Positions 1-10,931 of a DNA stretch of 64,000 bases are shown here, in pieces. The stretch comes from Cocos nucifera (lineage: Eukaryota > Streptophyta > Magnoliopsida > Arecales > Arecaceae), in contig QRFJ01000780.1 of assembly GCA_006176705.1 (NCBI GenBank), forward strand, positions 186,001-250,000, read 5' to 3'. The notes beneath the pieces are model-generated. The model saw only the letters and a program-made list of their open reading frames with translations, was not told the DNA's origin and did not search any database. Numbering within the stretch: position 1 is the stretch's first letter; every line of letters begins with the position of its first letter. The position numbers and the translations under genes are program-made.

Positions 1-57
1 AGCATTATTCTTTTCAAAAGTAGTGGGATAGTTTCAGGAGGAATAAGATAGAGAAGG
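1..57 (+). pseudogene. CACTA TNP2-like transposase relic, left piece
   Basis: This is the upstream piece of a plant CACTA (En/Spm) TNP2-type transposase. Read with its last full codon at 54-56, it gives ...WDSFRRNKIEK after an in-frame TAG. That frame continues across element A, counting the aagg repeat once, into DHAPQCLSGIEMFQRI at 10935 onward. The order RR-K, then AP, then LSG-E is what TNP2 proteins show before their catalytic core. The piece is truncated by the window edge and interrupted by A. Confidence rests mainly on the frame being restored when A is removed. Confidence 0.6.
54..57. repeat. Target-site repeat of element A, left copy (aagg)
   Basis: The bases aagg lie directly before the TG that opens the left LTR of A. 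The same four bases follow the terminal CA of the right LTR at 10932-10935. Copia elements usually make 5-bp duplications; here the fifth base differs (g on the left at 53, a on the right at 10936). Confidence 0.7.
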
Positions 58-2554
58 TGAAGGAATCAGATCTAGGGTTTTACAGATAGATCTTAGAAAC
101 TTTTTTAAGATCTTATAGTGAAAGACTTAAATAAATTAAATATTTATTTAAATAAATATATAAATATCTAGATCTCAGATCTATTACATGATCAAGGCAT
201 AATATTAAATCAAAAATTAAAATCAAATAAGAAAGTAAAAGGTTGATCAAATCAAACTAGATCCACACTACATCAAATGTAGGTATGAAGTTAATAGATC
301 AGATCTATTACCTAAGCAAGTTAGATGTTCTAACTTATTGATCCAGACTTGAGGATGAAGTCATGAGCTACACATGCATCCGACCTCTAGGAGTCATCCA
401 CACGAGTCTACGATCTCTGATCTAAAGTCCGATGCAAGAAATCAGCATAGCATACTAGTACTGTGCTGATACTTCTTCGATGGTCGATCCGATGCTCTCT
501 TCTTTGAAATATAGACTCCCCAAAATATGAGAAGAAAGATGAGAGTTTACTAATCTGAGACTCTATCAGAAAAAAACTCAAAAAAAAGGAGGAGAGATTG
601 AAAATAAAATAGCCCTAGAAGATGACCCTCTTCTTCTTCTCTTTTCTCTCACCAAGACACCTAGTTTGGTGCCTATGGAACCCCCACGCCCAAGGATCTT
701 GTTCCTCTAATTTTTGCTCACCCCAAACCTCTCCCAAAGTACTATATTTTAAAAAAAAATTAGGATAAAATTCCTCAAATAAATAGAGAAAAAAAAGAGT
801 CCAAGTTAGATCAAAATCCTAGATTAGGAATATCCAAACATGAGAAGTTGTTGGGGCACCCAACTCTTGGGCGCCTCCTCCATAATTATTGACATGGAAC
901 AGCAAGGGAGGGCACACAAAAAAAAAGATTATTTTTGAGGAATAAGAGAAGAATTAATTAAAAGAGGGGGCGACACTCAAGAAAAGGTATTTTGGTCAAC
1001 AAGGATTCTATCTCATAGAATCCTAAGCAAAACTAACTCCTCTTTTAACTTGGTCTTCCAACAAATTGTCTTATGAGAAAAGGAGGAGAGAAAGAAGGCA
1101 TGAGAAGCCATGGGAGTGAAGAATTTTCATGTAAGAAATAAAACAAAAAGGGCATGGGGCGTGAGGATTAAGTGGCACAAGTGATAGGGAGTCCTAGTCA
1201 CACTAGGACTCCTATTTTGACTTGGTCAAATAAGATCTTTTAACCAAATAAAATCAAGATTAAACCAACCCAATTAAATAAGGCCCTAACCTATTTAAGA
1301 ACTTAATTAAATCAGATAAAATTAGATTTAATTTTGATTTATTTTCTAATTAAATTAGAAAATTGGGTTAATCCGAGTCCTAGTTAGACTAGGACTAGTT
1401 CTTCCTTGCACTTGGCTTATCCAATAAACCAATTAAACTTGATTCAATCAAGCCCAAACCAAATCTAATTAAATCATATTTAATTAAACTTAATCTCAGC
1501 CTACTGGCTTAATTAAATTAAGTCAATTAGCTATTTAATTGCTAATCGATCCTTCTATAATACTTGCACTAGGTTAAACACCAATCATATTGATTGTTTT
1601 ACCCTAGAACGATTCTTAATCATTGATCAACTATCCAATCAGATATTAAGCTCTAATATATGTGAGCTCATAGGTCCAAACCTAAGTCAATAGCATAGAA
1701 ATAAATTTTTGTATCAATCGAAGTGACCATCTAGCAATGATATCTAATGGTCGGATAGGTCGAAGGTGTAGAACACCATCCTTAGAACCCATACGGATAT
1801 AGTTTCCATATAATTCATTTCCTTGACCACAATGCTCATAGGATTCCTCAGAGTTCAACTATAAACTCTGATCAGGTTGTCCACATTGTATTTCAAAATA
1901 TCAAATCTATCTGATGGATTATCCTGGCCAAGGTTTTGCTATATTGAAATACAATGATACATTCTTCTCCAACTCTTGGAGTGGTCAATTCCATCTTAAT
2001 CATACTCCGACTTCGCAAGTACTTGACTCTGCCTAAAAGCCTTCTGTTGCTGAATTAGAAATTCTGTTAGTTCGGTACCAAAGCACGGTGAGTTGCTTGC
2101 AAGTCACTGAGGTGATCTCAGGTCTAAGAGATACTTATATCTATATCCCATCAGAGACATTCTCGATAGCAGAATGCTCTGAGTTGGTCACATTCATTGA
2201 TGATGTACCAATACATCTCACCTGTATGCCATACCAGTATCTTCATACTCCTTAGTTAAGAAGATAACCAACTTATATGGTATATAGCGATCGATGCTCG
2301 ATAGATACTGTAGTCCTAATTAATAGTCTATCATTTAGTCGTGAACAAATTTAAGGACTAATTGATAAATTTTCTCTTAATCAAAACTAAATAGTCCTGA
2401 GAACTTTATCACAACAATGGAGTTCATTAAAAGATGTAAACTTATGATGAAAAAGATGCCAAAATATTTTTATTAATTAATAAATTTATTTTAATTATAA
2501 AATAGCTCAACTATCATCAGGCTGACGATTGGCTTTGGAACATAATTTTCAACA
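58..2554 (-). repeat. Element A 3' LTR
   Basis: The LTR is 2497 bp, opening tgaagg and closing with ...caaca on the + strand (TG...CA). It aligns along its whole length with 8444-10931, and with the LTR of B (also 2497 bp) at 42347-44843. There is no believable gene inside. It carries a 25-nt perfect hairpin at 1188-1212 and a second inverted repeat at 1377-1395, both shared by every LTR of the family. Confidence 0.93.
1188..1212. repeat. Conserved LTR hairpin
   Basis: The arms GGAGTCCTAGT and ACTAGGACTCC are perfectly complementary around a 3-nt loop. The same hairpin occurs at 9566-9590, 12928-12952, 43476-43500, 51759-51783 and 59153-59177, one per LTR. Confidence 0.85.
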
Positions 2555-2568
2555 ACTCCCATTTATCC
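2555..2568 (-). promoter_or_regulatory. Polypurine tract of element A
   Basis: On the minus strand it reads GGATAAATGGGAGT, directly next to the TGTTG start of the 3' LTR. This is where plus-strand DNA synthesis primes in LTR retrotransposons. E has a close match (17018-17031) and B a more decayed one (44844-44857). Confidence 0.8.
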
Positions 2569-2570
2569 TA

Positions 2571-3130
2571 AAGCCACTCAGCACAGTATCTAATACCCAT
2601 CTTCAACTTATGATTGTCGAACTCCTTGATTGCCAGGGCTTTAGTGGAGGGGTCAGCTAGGTTTTCCTTTTCATCGATCTTTTGAAGGTCGACGTCACTA
2701 TGATCCATGATTTCATGAACCAAATGAAAGCAGTGTAGAATGTACTTTGTCCACTGATGTGCCTACGATTTCTTTGCTTGAGCTATGGCGCTAGTACTAT
2801 CGCCGTAGAGCAGGACTGGACCATCAATGGAGGGTGCTACTCTGAGCTTGGTGATGAACTTTCTCAGCCACATAGCTTTCTTTGCTGCATCTGATGCTAC
2901 CATGTATTCTACTTCATAATTAGAGTCAGCCACTGTATGCTGCTTGAAACTTTTTCAGCAGATAGCTCCACCATTTATCGTAAAGATATACCCTGACATA
3001 CTTTTACTATCATCATGGTCAGATTGAAAGCTCGAGTCTGTAAACCCCACAAGCTTCAAATCTGACTCACCATAAACCAACCATTGGTCCTTAGTATTTC
3101 TTAAATACTTATGGATGGTTTCAACCACCT
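2571..3130 (-). pseudogene. Element A RNase H domain
   Basis: This is the C-terminal RNase H of the copia Pol polyprotein, which removes RNA from the RNA-DNA hybrid during reverse transcription. The minus strand reads GFTDSSFQSDHDDSKS (about 3001-3050), which holds the first catalytic Asp. It continues through an AEY-like stretch, MWLRK-type residues and a DST-AIAQAK motif, to an ADPSTKAL-like end. B carries the same block at 44863-45420. Stops occur within the run and the usual second acidic motif is partly altered, so it is inactive. Confidence 0.8.
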
Positions 3131-3131
3131 T

Positions 3132-4127
3132 CTAGTGTTTTTCTTCGGAGTCATATTGGTATCTACTCACCACTTCTAGTGAGTATGCCACGTCTGATCT
3201 CATACATATCATTGTATACATAATAGACCCCACTATCGAAGCATATGAGATTCTTTTCATATGCTCTCTCTCTTCAGGAGTTATTGGATAATCCTTCTTA
3301 GAGAGAGAAATTTCTTGGCCTATCGGGAGATAGTCTATTTTGGAATTCTCCATGCTGAACCTCTTTAGCATAGTTTCTATGTACATGGACTGAGATATAC
3401 CAAGCATCCTTTTAGATCTATCTCTATGGATCTTCATCCCTAGAATGTAGGATGCTTCACCTAAGTCCTTCATGGAGAACTATGATGACAACCAGACTTT
3501 TATTCCTTATAGTGCAGGGATATCATTTTTTATTAAGAAAATATCATCCACGTACAAAATAAGGAATACCACTGCTAGACCATTTGCCCATTTATAAATG
3601 CAGAATTCTTCTCTGTTCTTAACGAAGCCATACGTTTTGATCACTTTATCAAAACACATGTTCCAACTCCAAGATGCCTGCTTCAATCCATAAATGGATC
3701 TCTAAAGTTTGCACACCTTAGACTCATCTGTGGATATGAACACTTCAGGTTGTATCATATACTTCTCTTCGGTCAGCTTTCCATTTAGAAAAGCTATCTT
3801 CACATCCATCTGTTAGATCTTATAGTCCAAATGGGCAGCAATGATAAGCATGATTCAAATGGACTTGAGCATTGCCATAGGGAAGAACATCTCATCATAG
3901 TTAATACCATAACGTTGATGATACCCCTTGGCAATCAGATGGGCTTTATAGGTCTCCACCTTTTCGTTTGCACTTTTTTTTCTTTTGAAAACCCATTTAC
4001 ATCCAATGGGTTTAATCCCTTCAGGTGGGTCAACTAATATCCATACATCATTGACCTTCATAGAATCCATTTTGGATCTCATGACTTCTAGCCATTTCTC
4101 AGAGTCGGATCTCTGCATCGCATCCAT
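3132..4127 (-). pseudogene. Element A reverse transcriptase
   Basis: The minus strand encodes a copia-type reverse transcriptase (RVT_2 family). It runs from MDAMQRSDSEKWLEVM (4127) through KWVFKRK and a YD-MF-P block to the catalytic YVDD box (codons at 3543-3554). It ends in the post-catalytic region MKDLGEASYILGMKI down to 3132. The YVDD aspartates are intact, but frameshifts or stops separate the N-terminal piece (3855-4127), the catalytic box and the C-terminal piece (3132-3473). It would have copied genomic RNA into cDNA inside the virus-like particle. E and B hold the same domain in the same order. Confidence 0.88.
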
Positions 4128-4139
4128 ATAAGTGATCGG

Positions 4140-5302
4140 ATCCTCATCATTCTCATCGAGTTCGATGGGATCACCATCCTGGACAAGAATCCATGGTATC
4201 TATCCAGATGGTGCGATATTTTATCAGATCGCCTTAATGGTGTGGGTTCACTAGGCTTCGAATCTGATCTGATCAAATCTGACTTAGGTTCAATATTCTG
4301 TGTTAGACTTTCTACCTGTTGAACTTCATCAAGTTCAACCTTAGAGACAACAATTCCTTCACCAAGAAACTTCTTTTCCAAAAAGATTGCCCTAAGGTTG
4401 ACGAACAAATTTTGTTCATCAGCATGGTAGAAATAGTATCCTTTGGTCTCTTTTAGATATCCTATGAATGTACACTTGTCAAACCTAGGTCCAAGTTTGT
4501 TTGTAACTAACTGTTTGACATAAGTCGAGCACCCCTAAATCCTAAGGTGTGAAAGTCTGGTTTATGCTCTGTCCATATCTCATATGGGATTTTTAACTAC
4601 AGACTTATTTAAAATCCTATTTAATAGATAATAAGCTGATTCAAATGCATATCCCCAGAAGGATATCGGCAAGATGGCAAATTCCATCATGGATCAGATC
4701 ATGTCTAACAAAGTCCGATTCTTTCTTTCAGACATACCATTATGCTGTGGTATTTTAGGAGTCCATTAGGAGAGAATTCCATTCTCTCCTAAATATGTGA
4801 GAAACTCATCAGAAAGGTATTCTCCACGATCAGATCGAAGAGTTTTAATACACTTTCCAGTTTATTTTTTTACTTCACTTTGAAATCGTTTGAATATTTT
4901 AAAAGAATCAAACTTATGTTTCATCAGATAGATATATCCATATCTGGATAGATCATTTATGAAAGTGATGAAGTAGACATATCCACCTCTGGCACTTATG
5001 CTCATTGGTCCACATACATCAGTATGTACTAGACCTAAGAGCTCATTGGCTCTCTCACATTTTCTAGTAAAAGGTGACTTGGTCATTTTACCAAGAAGAC
5101 AAGACTCATAGGTTAGAAGTGATTCACAATCATTATCTTCGAGGATTTCCTTTTGAGTCAATCTTTTTATCCTATTCTTATTTATATGACCTAGCTTATG
5201 ATGCCATAAGTAGATATCTAATATGCTATCTAATCTAGGATGCTTACCAGTAGGATAGACTAGATTAACAGATTGTGATAACATATATACACTATTGTTC
5301 AA
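4140..5302 (-). pseudogene. Element A integrase with GAG-pre-integrase zinc region
   Basis: The open piece 4862-5302 begins with the pre-integrase zinc region (LWHHKLGHIN with its His pair, then ESCLLGK) and enters the integrase core at HTDVCGP, where the first catalytic Asp lies. The second Asp is in LRSDRG (about 4823-4845), and the Glu is in QHNGMSERKNRTLL (about 4700-4760) in another frame. The DDE residues therefore survive while the frame does not. Downstream, a retroviral-SH3-like tail and linker continue to about 4140 in shifted frames. Integrase would have joined the cDNA to the host chromosome. Confidence 0.85.
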
Positions 5303-5660
5303 TTATCCACAGAAAGTAGTAACATCATTCACAATGACATTATAAACTCATTTCTTTATTAAAATTTCATAATTATTCATGGCCAAAAGGCCTACAGAAA
5401 TGATATTTAATAAGATACTAGGACAGAAATGATAATTACTAAGAACAACAGTACGTGATTCAAATACAAGTTTCAAAATTTCTAAAGCTAGAACTGAAAC
5501 TGGTTTTCTATCTCCAACGTTTAGGAATCTCTGAACGTTTAGGAATCTTCTACTGACCTACAATCTCTACAATGAATTGCAAATATGATAAAGGCTATCG
5601 ATATCCAATACCCAGTCAGTAATATCATAAATAGAAAAATTGCATGGAGTTATCATATAA
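5303..5660 (-). pseudogene. Element A protease region (degraded)
   Basis: Between integrase and gag the minus strand keeps the spacing of a copia aspartic protease. A DWVLD motif lies near 5600-5620, where related copia proteases have a W-LD-(T/S)-G active site. The Gly is not seen, and the following Ile-Ser-rich segment is broken by stops. It would have cut the Gag-Pol polyprotein. Assignment rests on position and on parallel sequence in B (47642-47920) and E (32012-32470). Confidence 0.6.
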
Positions 5661-6532
5661 ATACCTTGTCCAACAATAGCTTGCTTCTTTCTCTGCCTAT
5701 TTGGATCCAGGGAGGCAATGTACTGAGAATAGTTTCTCTTCCAGTGCCTCCGCTACTTGCAAAAGAAGCATTCAGCTTGACTCTTATCGAGCTTGATCTT
5801 TCTGGTCTGGCCCTGCACTAATGTCCCAGCCTGAACTTGCACCTTCTTTATTTTCTTCTTCTTATTTTTCTTCTCTTTCCTAAAGGGTCAAGAACCAGAA
5901 GATGAACCTCCCACTAAGTTCACCGACTCTTTATGGAGCTAGTGATCCTTCTCAAAGTTCTGAAGTAACTCCAATAAGCCATGGTAATTTACTTCAGGCT
6001 TTGTCATTTTGTATTGAGTCAGGAAAGGAAGATAGGACTTTGGCAGTAAGTTCAGTATTGCATCTTTCCCAAGTTGTTCATGCAAGAAAAAGCTGAGTAT
6101 GTTTAAGCACTCTATCAGCTCGATCATATATAGTACATGATCAGTGACAGAAGCTCCATCCCATATTCTAGCATTGAAGATGGCGTAACTAGTCTTGTGC
6201 CTCTCAATGTTATCGGGTGTGCCAAAATAATCATCTAACACTTGGAGCATTTCATTTGGCTGAGCTATCTCAAACCTGCGACTGAACTTGTTGCTCATCA
6301 CAGCCAGCATAATGCAGCACCCCATGGTTTGGTCATTGAGCCACTTCTGATAAGTGTCTCTGACTGTTCCACGTGCACTGGCGGTTGGCTCCTCAGATGC
6401 AGGATCCGTCAATACATATAGGATCTGTTCATGCTCCAGGATAATTTTAAACTTTCGATACCAGCTACTGAAGCTGGGTCCCACCAACTTATTATTGTGT
6501 AATAATGATAGGAGCAATAGGAAAGTGGCCAT
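5661..6532 (-). pseudogene. Element A Gag (UBN2-type) with damaged zinc knuckle
   Basis: The open piece 5939-6532 starts at MATFLLLLSLL; the ATG at 6532 is shared with B (48825) and E (56273). It contains the copia gag core (UBN2 family): W-RK--I, TYQKWLND, a FEIAQP-like block and DHVLYMIELIE. Past a frame break, a CCHC zinc knuckle follows at 5729-5770. It reads CFFCK, stop, RRHWKRNY, so its last Cys is Tyr. A basic KKKNKKK-like stretch lies between. Gag would have formed the particle and bound genomic RNA. At least one stop and one frameshift disable it. Confidence 0.85.
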
Positions 6533-8079
6533 ATCTGCGTAAAGAAAAATTAAAATTTAATTAGTAATTGATTCATTAAACCTAAAGATTTGAACTTTAA
6601 TCAAAAGATTTCTCTCACTATTTTATTCGAACTGGTAGCCTCTACCTCTAATTCAAGAAATTATCCTAATTTCTTAGTGGGTACTAAAATCCACATAGAC
6701 TGTACATGAGTTCAACTTTGGTTGGCCCACCCATATATATCTAAGGATAGGTTCATAATTAATTATTTTTTAAAATAATTTTTAGTAATTAAATTTTGCC
6801 CCAGGCCCCTTATCAGTTGGCTTTGGCCTTCCCAGAAAAGGGTTCAGTTAGGTCCAACCATTAACATGATCATACTTGGTCCATCCAACTAATGAATGAT
6901 CAGGCCTAACTTTGGTTGGCCCACCTGACCATCATTTAGAATGATGTATTCAAGAGATCATATAATGAATGATAATTCCATCAATCGATAAGCACTAGGC
7001 CTTTAGGCCTCCAATGATTATCCAACTTATGGACTTATTATCATCTACTTTAATGGGAGGCTATGTTCCAGTTATTATATAACTATTTTATTTTAAGAAC
7101 CTAATAATTTTAGAGAATTTAATTTATAGAAGAGAGTAGGTCGGATTAACCAGTTTGTGATGATCCTCCCACTAACTTCACTAAGTTAGCTTAAGGGAGA
7201 TCATTAATAGGCTGGTCTAGGAGCACCTAAATCAATCAAACTGATTTACCTAGTTGACATGGTACAGCTCAAATAGTTAAGTGATCTGATCAAAATATAA
7301 TCTCACCAAGAGATCAGGTAAGTTCGATCAGTGGAAGGGTCTACCAGGTTTGCCTTAGACACCATAAAAAATAGCCTGGTAAGCAAGCTGCCAATTAAAA
7401 ACCACTGGTATCTTAGACACCAACTAGTTTAATTAGTTTTAATTGGATCAACCTAACAGTTTGTGCTAGACTGCATAGCCAAGAATCAAGTTCATCTTAG
7501 GTCTTGTTAAAGACATGGACTTGACCAACTATAACTATTGTAATTGATCTAGATAATCCTTGACCTAATCTAAGACAATAATTGATTAGATTTAGTCAAT
7601 TTACTAATTAAGTCTATTCTTTAATCTAACCTTAGGTCTAACCTAATTAATGGACCTAATCCCCACTAACCCATTAATCCAATGTGTTTATGATTCATGT
7701 CATAGGATCTTCAATTTACAATCCTAGAATCTAATCAAACAACTTCTTAATTCTTAATTAAGTTTTAGGCTGAGGATTGGGGTTTGGCTTTTTGAATATA
7801 GTTTTCATATTTGTAAAATATTTTTATAATATGGTTCTAACAATCAAGTTGCATGTTTGATTCATAATCAATATGTAAGTAACATAAACATAAATCTACT
7901 TTAGATCTAATCTAAACATGTTCATATAATTGAAATAGTTTCAATAATAATTAATTATAAATCTTTCTAGATCAAATCTAACGTATTTATAAAGATTAAA
8001 ACTAGATTAAAATATTTTTAATCAGATCATAAAATTTTTTAGATCTAATTTAAAATTTTATGATCAATACTTTAGATCA

Positions 8080-8151
8080 GCACGTACTAGGATAACCTAT
8101 TCATTGTAAGAGGTAAACCTTATAGCAGGACAACCTTATGGCAGTTCGTGC
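8080..8151 (-). repeat. 72-bp leader stem-loop unit 1 of A
   Basis: The ends GCACGTACT and AGTTCGTGC pair at 8 of 9 positions. An inner inverted repeat (TTGTAAG / CTTATAG, degraded from CTGTAAG / CTTACAG) forms a central hairpin, and AGG-ATAA-CCT forms a small arm. Four further 72-bp relatives occur in this window. Confidence 0.75.
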
Positions 8152-8253
8152 AATCTAAAATATTTTATTTTTAGATCTAAAACTATTTTAAATCTATTAA
8201 ATTATAAATAAAATTAGATCAAATCTAATAAATTTATGATTAGAGTCAGATCA

Positions 8254-8325
8254 TCACGAACTAGGATAACCTATTCACTGTAAGTGGTAAACCTTACAGC
8301 AGGACAATCTTATGGCAGTTCGTAA
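8254..8325 (-). repeat. 72-bp leader stem-loop unit 2 of A
   Basis: It has the same length and layout as unit 1, starting 174 bp further on. The ends TCACGAACT and AGTTCGTAA pair at 8 of 9 positions. The outermost pair is T-A where unit 1 has G-C, so pairing is kept by a double change. The central hairpin CTGTAAG / CTTACAG is perfect. Confidence 0.75.
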
Positions 8326-8429
8326 GATCTAAATTTTTTTAAAATTTTATATTTAATAATTAGATTATAAATTAGATTTAATCTAAGAAATAATCTAAAT
8401 ATGTACAAAAATTATGTAATAACAATCTT

Positions 8430-8442
8430 GCTCTGATACCAA
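8430..8442 (-). promoter_or_regulatory. Primer binding site of A (initiator tRNA-Met)
   Basis: The minus strand reads TGGTATCAGAGC, complementary to the 3' end of plant initiator tRNA-Met, one base inside the 5' LTR. It primes minus-strand DNA synthesis and fixes both the element's orientation and the LTR edge. Confidence 0.9.
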
Positions 8443-8443
8443 T

Positions 8444-10931
8444 TGAAGGAACCAGATCTAGGATTTTATAGGTAGATCTTGAAAACTTTTTCAAGATCTT
8501 ACAGTAAATTGATTTAAATAAATCAAATATTTATTTAAATAAATATGTAAATACATAGATCTTAGATCTATTATATGATCAAGGTATGATATTAAATAAA
8601 AAATTAAAATCAAATAAGAAAGTAAAATATTGATCACATCAACCTAGATCTACACTACATCAAATATAGGTATGAAATTAATAGATCAGATCTATTACCT
8701 GAGCAAGTTAGACATTCTAATTTGCTGATCCAGGATTGAGGATGAAGTCATGAGCCACACATGCGTCCAGCCTCTTGGAGTCATTTACACAAGCTACGAT
8801 CTCTGATTTGAAGTTCGATGTAGGAAATCAGCACAACATGCTAGTACTATGCTGATCCTTCTTCGATGGTCGATCCGATTCTTTCTTCTTCAAAATTTAG
8901 ACTCTCCAAGATATGAGAAAGTAGATGAGAGTTTACTAATTTGAGACTCTTATAGAAAAAAAACTCAAAAGAAGGAGGAGAGATTGAAAATAAAACAACC
9001 CTAGAAGAAGACCCTCTTCTTCTTCTCTTTTCTCTTACCCAGACACCTAGTTGGGTGCCTATGGAACCCACACGCCTAAGGACCCTCCTCCTCTGATTTT
9101 TGTACACCTCAAACCTCTCCTAAATCTGTATATTATATAAAAAAATAAACAAAATTCATCCAATAAATAAATAAAAAGATGAGTCCAAGTTAGATCAAAA
9201 TCCTAGACTAGGAATATCCAAACATGGAAAGTTGTTGGGGCGTCCAACTCTTAGGTGCCTCCTTCATAATTATTGGAGTAGACCAGCAAGGGAGGATGAA
9301 CAAAAAAAGAGATTATTTTTATGGAATAAGAAAAGAATTAATTAAAAGAGGGGGAGGCACTCAAGGGAAGGTGTTTTGGTCAACAAGGATTCTATCTCAT
9401 AGAATCCTAAGCAAAACTAACTCCTTTTTTGACTTGGTCTTCCAATAAATTGCCTTATGAGAAAAGAAGGAGAGAAAGAGGGCATGAGAAGCCATGTAAG
9501 TGGAGAATTCTTATGTAAAAAATAAAGCAAAAAGGGCATGGGGCGTGAGGATTAAGTGGCACTAGGGAGTCCTAGTCACACTAGGACTCTTATTTTGACT
9601 TGGTCAACAAGATATTTTGATCAAATAAAATTAAGATTAAAATAATCTAATTAAATAAGATCCTAATCCATTTAAAAACTTAATTAAATTAGATTAAATC
9701 AAATTTAATTCTAATTTATTTCTAATCAAATTAGAAAATTGGATTAATCCGAGTTCTAGTTAGACTAGGACTAGTTCTTCCTTGCACTTAGCTTATCAAA
9801 TAAACTAATTGAACTTGATCCAATCAAGTCAAAATTAAATCTAATTAAATCATATTTAATTAGACTTAATCTCAACCTATTGGCTTAATCAAATTAAGTC
9901 AATTAGCAATCCAATTGCTAATCAATCCTCCTACAATACTTTTACTATGTTAAACACTAATCGTATTGATTATTTAATCCTAGAATGATTCTGAATCATT
10001 GATCAACCATCTGATCAGATCATAAGCTCTGATGTGTGTGACCTCATAGGTTCAAACTTAAGTTGGTAGCATAGAAATAAATTTTTATACCAATCGAAGT
10101 GACCATCTAGCAATGATATTCGACGGTTGGATAGGTCAAAGGTGTAGAACACCATCCTTAGAACCCATGTGGATATAGTTTTCATTTAATTCATCCCCTT
10201 GACCACAATGCTTGTAGGACACCTCAGAGTTCAACTATCAACTCTGATCAGATTATCCACATTATATTTTAAAATATCAAATCTATCTGATGGATTATCC
10301 TAGCCAAGGTTTTGCTATATTGAAATACAGTGATACATTCTTCTCTAACTCTTGAAGTGATCAATTTCATCTTGATCACATTCCGACTTTGCAAGTACTT
10401 AACTGTGCCCAGAAGCCTTCTGTCATTGAATTAGAACTTTAGTTAGTCTGGTACCAAAGCATAGTGAGTTGCTTGCAAGTCACTGAGGTGATCTTAGGTC
10501 TAAGGGATACTTATATCTATATCCTATCAGAGATATTTTTGATAGTAGAATACTCTAGAGTTAGTCACGTTCAATGACGATGTACCCATACATCTCACCT
10601 GTATGCCATACCAGTATTTTTACACTCCTTGGTTAAGAGGACAACCAACCTATATGGTATATAGCGACCTATGCTCGATAGACGCTGCTGTCCTAATTAA
10701 CAGCCTATCATTTGGTCGTGAACAAATTTAAGGACTAATCGATAAATCCTCTCTTTATCAAAACTAAACAATCCTAAGAATTTCATCACAACAATGGAGT
10801 TCATTAGAAGATGTAAACTTATGATGAAAAAGATTTCAAAATATTTTTATTAATTAATAAATTAATTATAATTATAAAATAGCTCAATCGTTAACAGGCT
10901 GACGATTGGCTTTAGAACATAATTTCCAACA
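8444..10931 (-). repeat. Element A 5' LTR
   Basis: The LTR is 2488 bp (TG...CA) and pairs with 58-2554. On the minus strand it begins TGTTGGAAATTATG. It carries the conserved hairpin at 9566-9590 (one terminal mismatch) and a terminal inverted repeat CAATCGT / ACGATTG at 10885-10908. It would hold the promoter for genomic RNA, but I could not place a TATA box with confidence. Confidence 0.93.

Larger units (their letters stand above)
6533..8429 (-). other. Element A untranslated 5' leader
   Basis: About 1.9 kb between the gag ATG and the PBS holds no credible coding sequence. It is conserved with B (48826-50734) and less closely with E (56274-58003). It includes two copies of a caactttggttggccca-like motif (near 6711 and 6908) and two copies of a 72-bp stem-loop unit near the PBS. 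This is long for a copia leader. Confidence 0.75.
58..10931 (-). mobile_element. Element A: full-length Ty1/copia retrotransposon, minus strand
   Basis: The element is 10.9 kb and reads right to left. It has a 5' LTR (8444-10931), a PBS for initiator tRNA-Met (8430-8442), a long untranslated leader, gag, protease, integrase, reverse transcriptase and RNase H in copia order, a polypurine tract (2555-2568) and a 3' LTR (58-2554). The two LTRs match over their whole length at roughly nine bases in ten by eye, so the insertion is old. Frameshifts and stops break pol into pieces, so it is no longer autonomous. It sits inside a CACTA transposase relic. Sister copies are B and, more distantly, E. 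Confidence 0.93.

Noticed and set aside
8080..8325. tRNA genes
   Set aside because: The 72-nt size and outer stem suggested tRNA, but there is no convincing T-loop or anticodon arm, and the units sit in retrotransposon leaders. Kept only as a structured-RNA finding.
8847..9448. Frames of 74-86 codons within the A 5' LTR
   Set aside because: They lie in LTR sequence, are not kept open in the other LTRs, and lack family resemblance.
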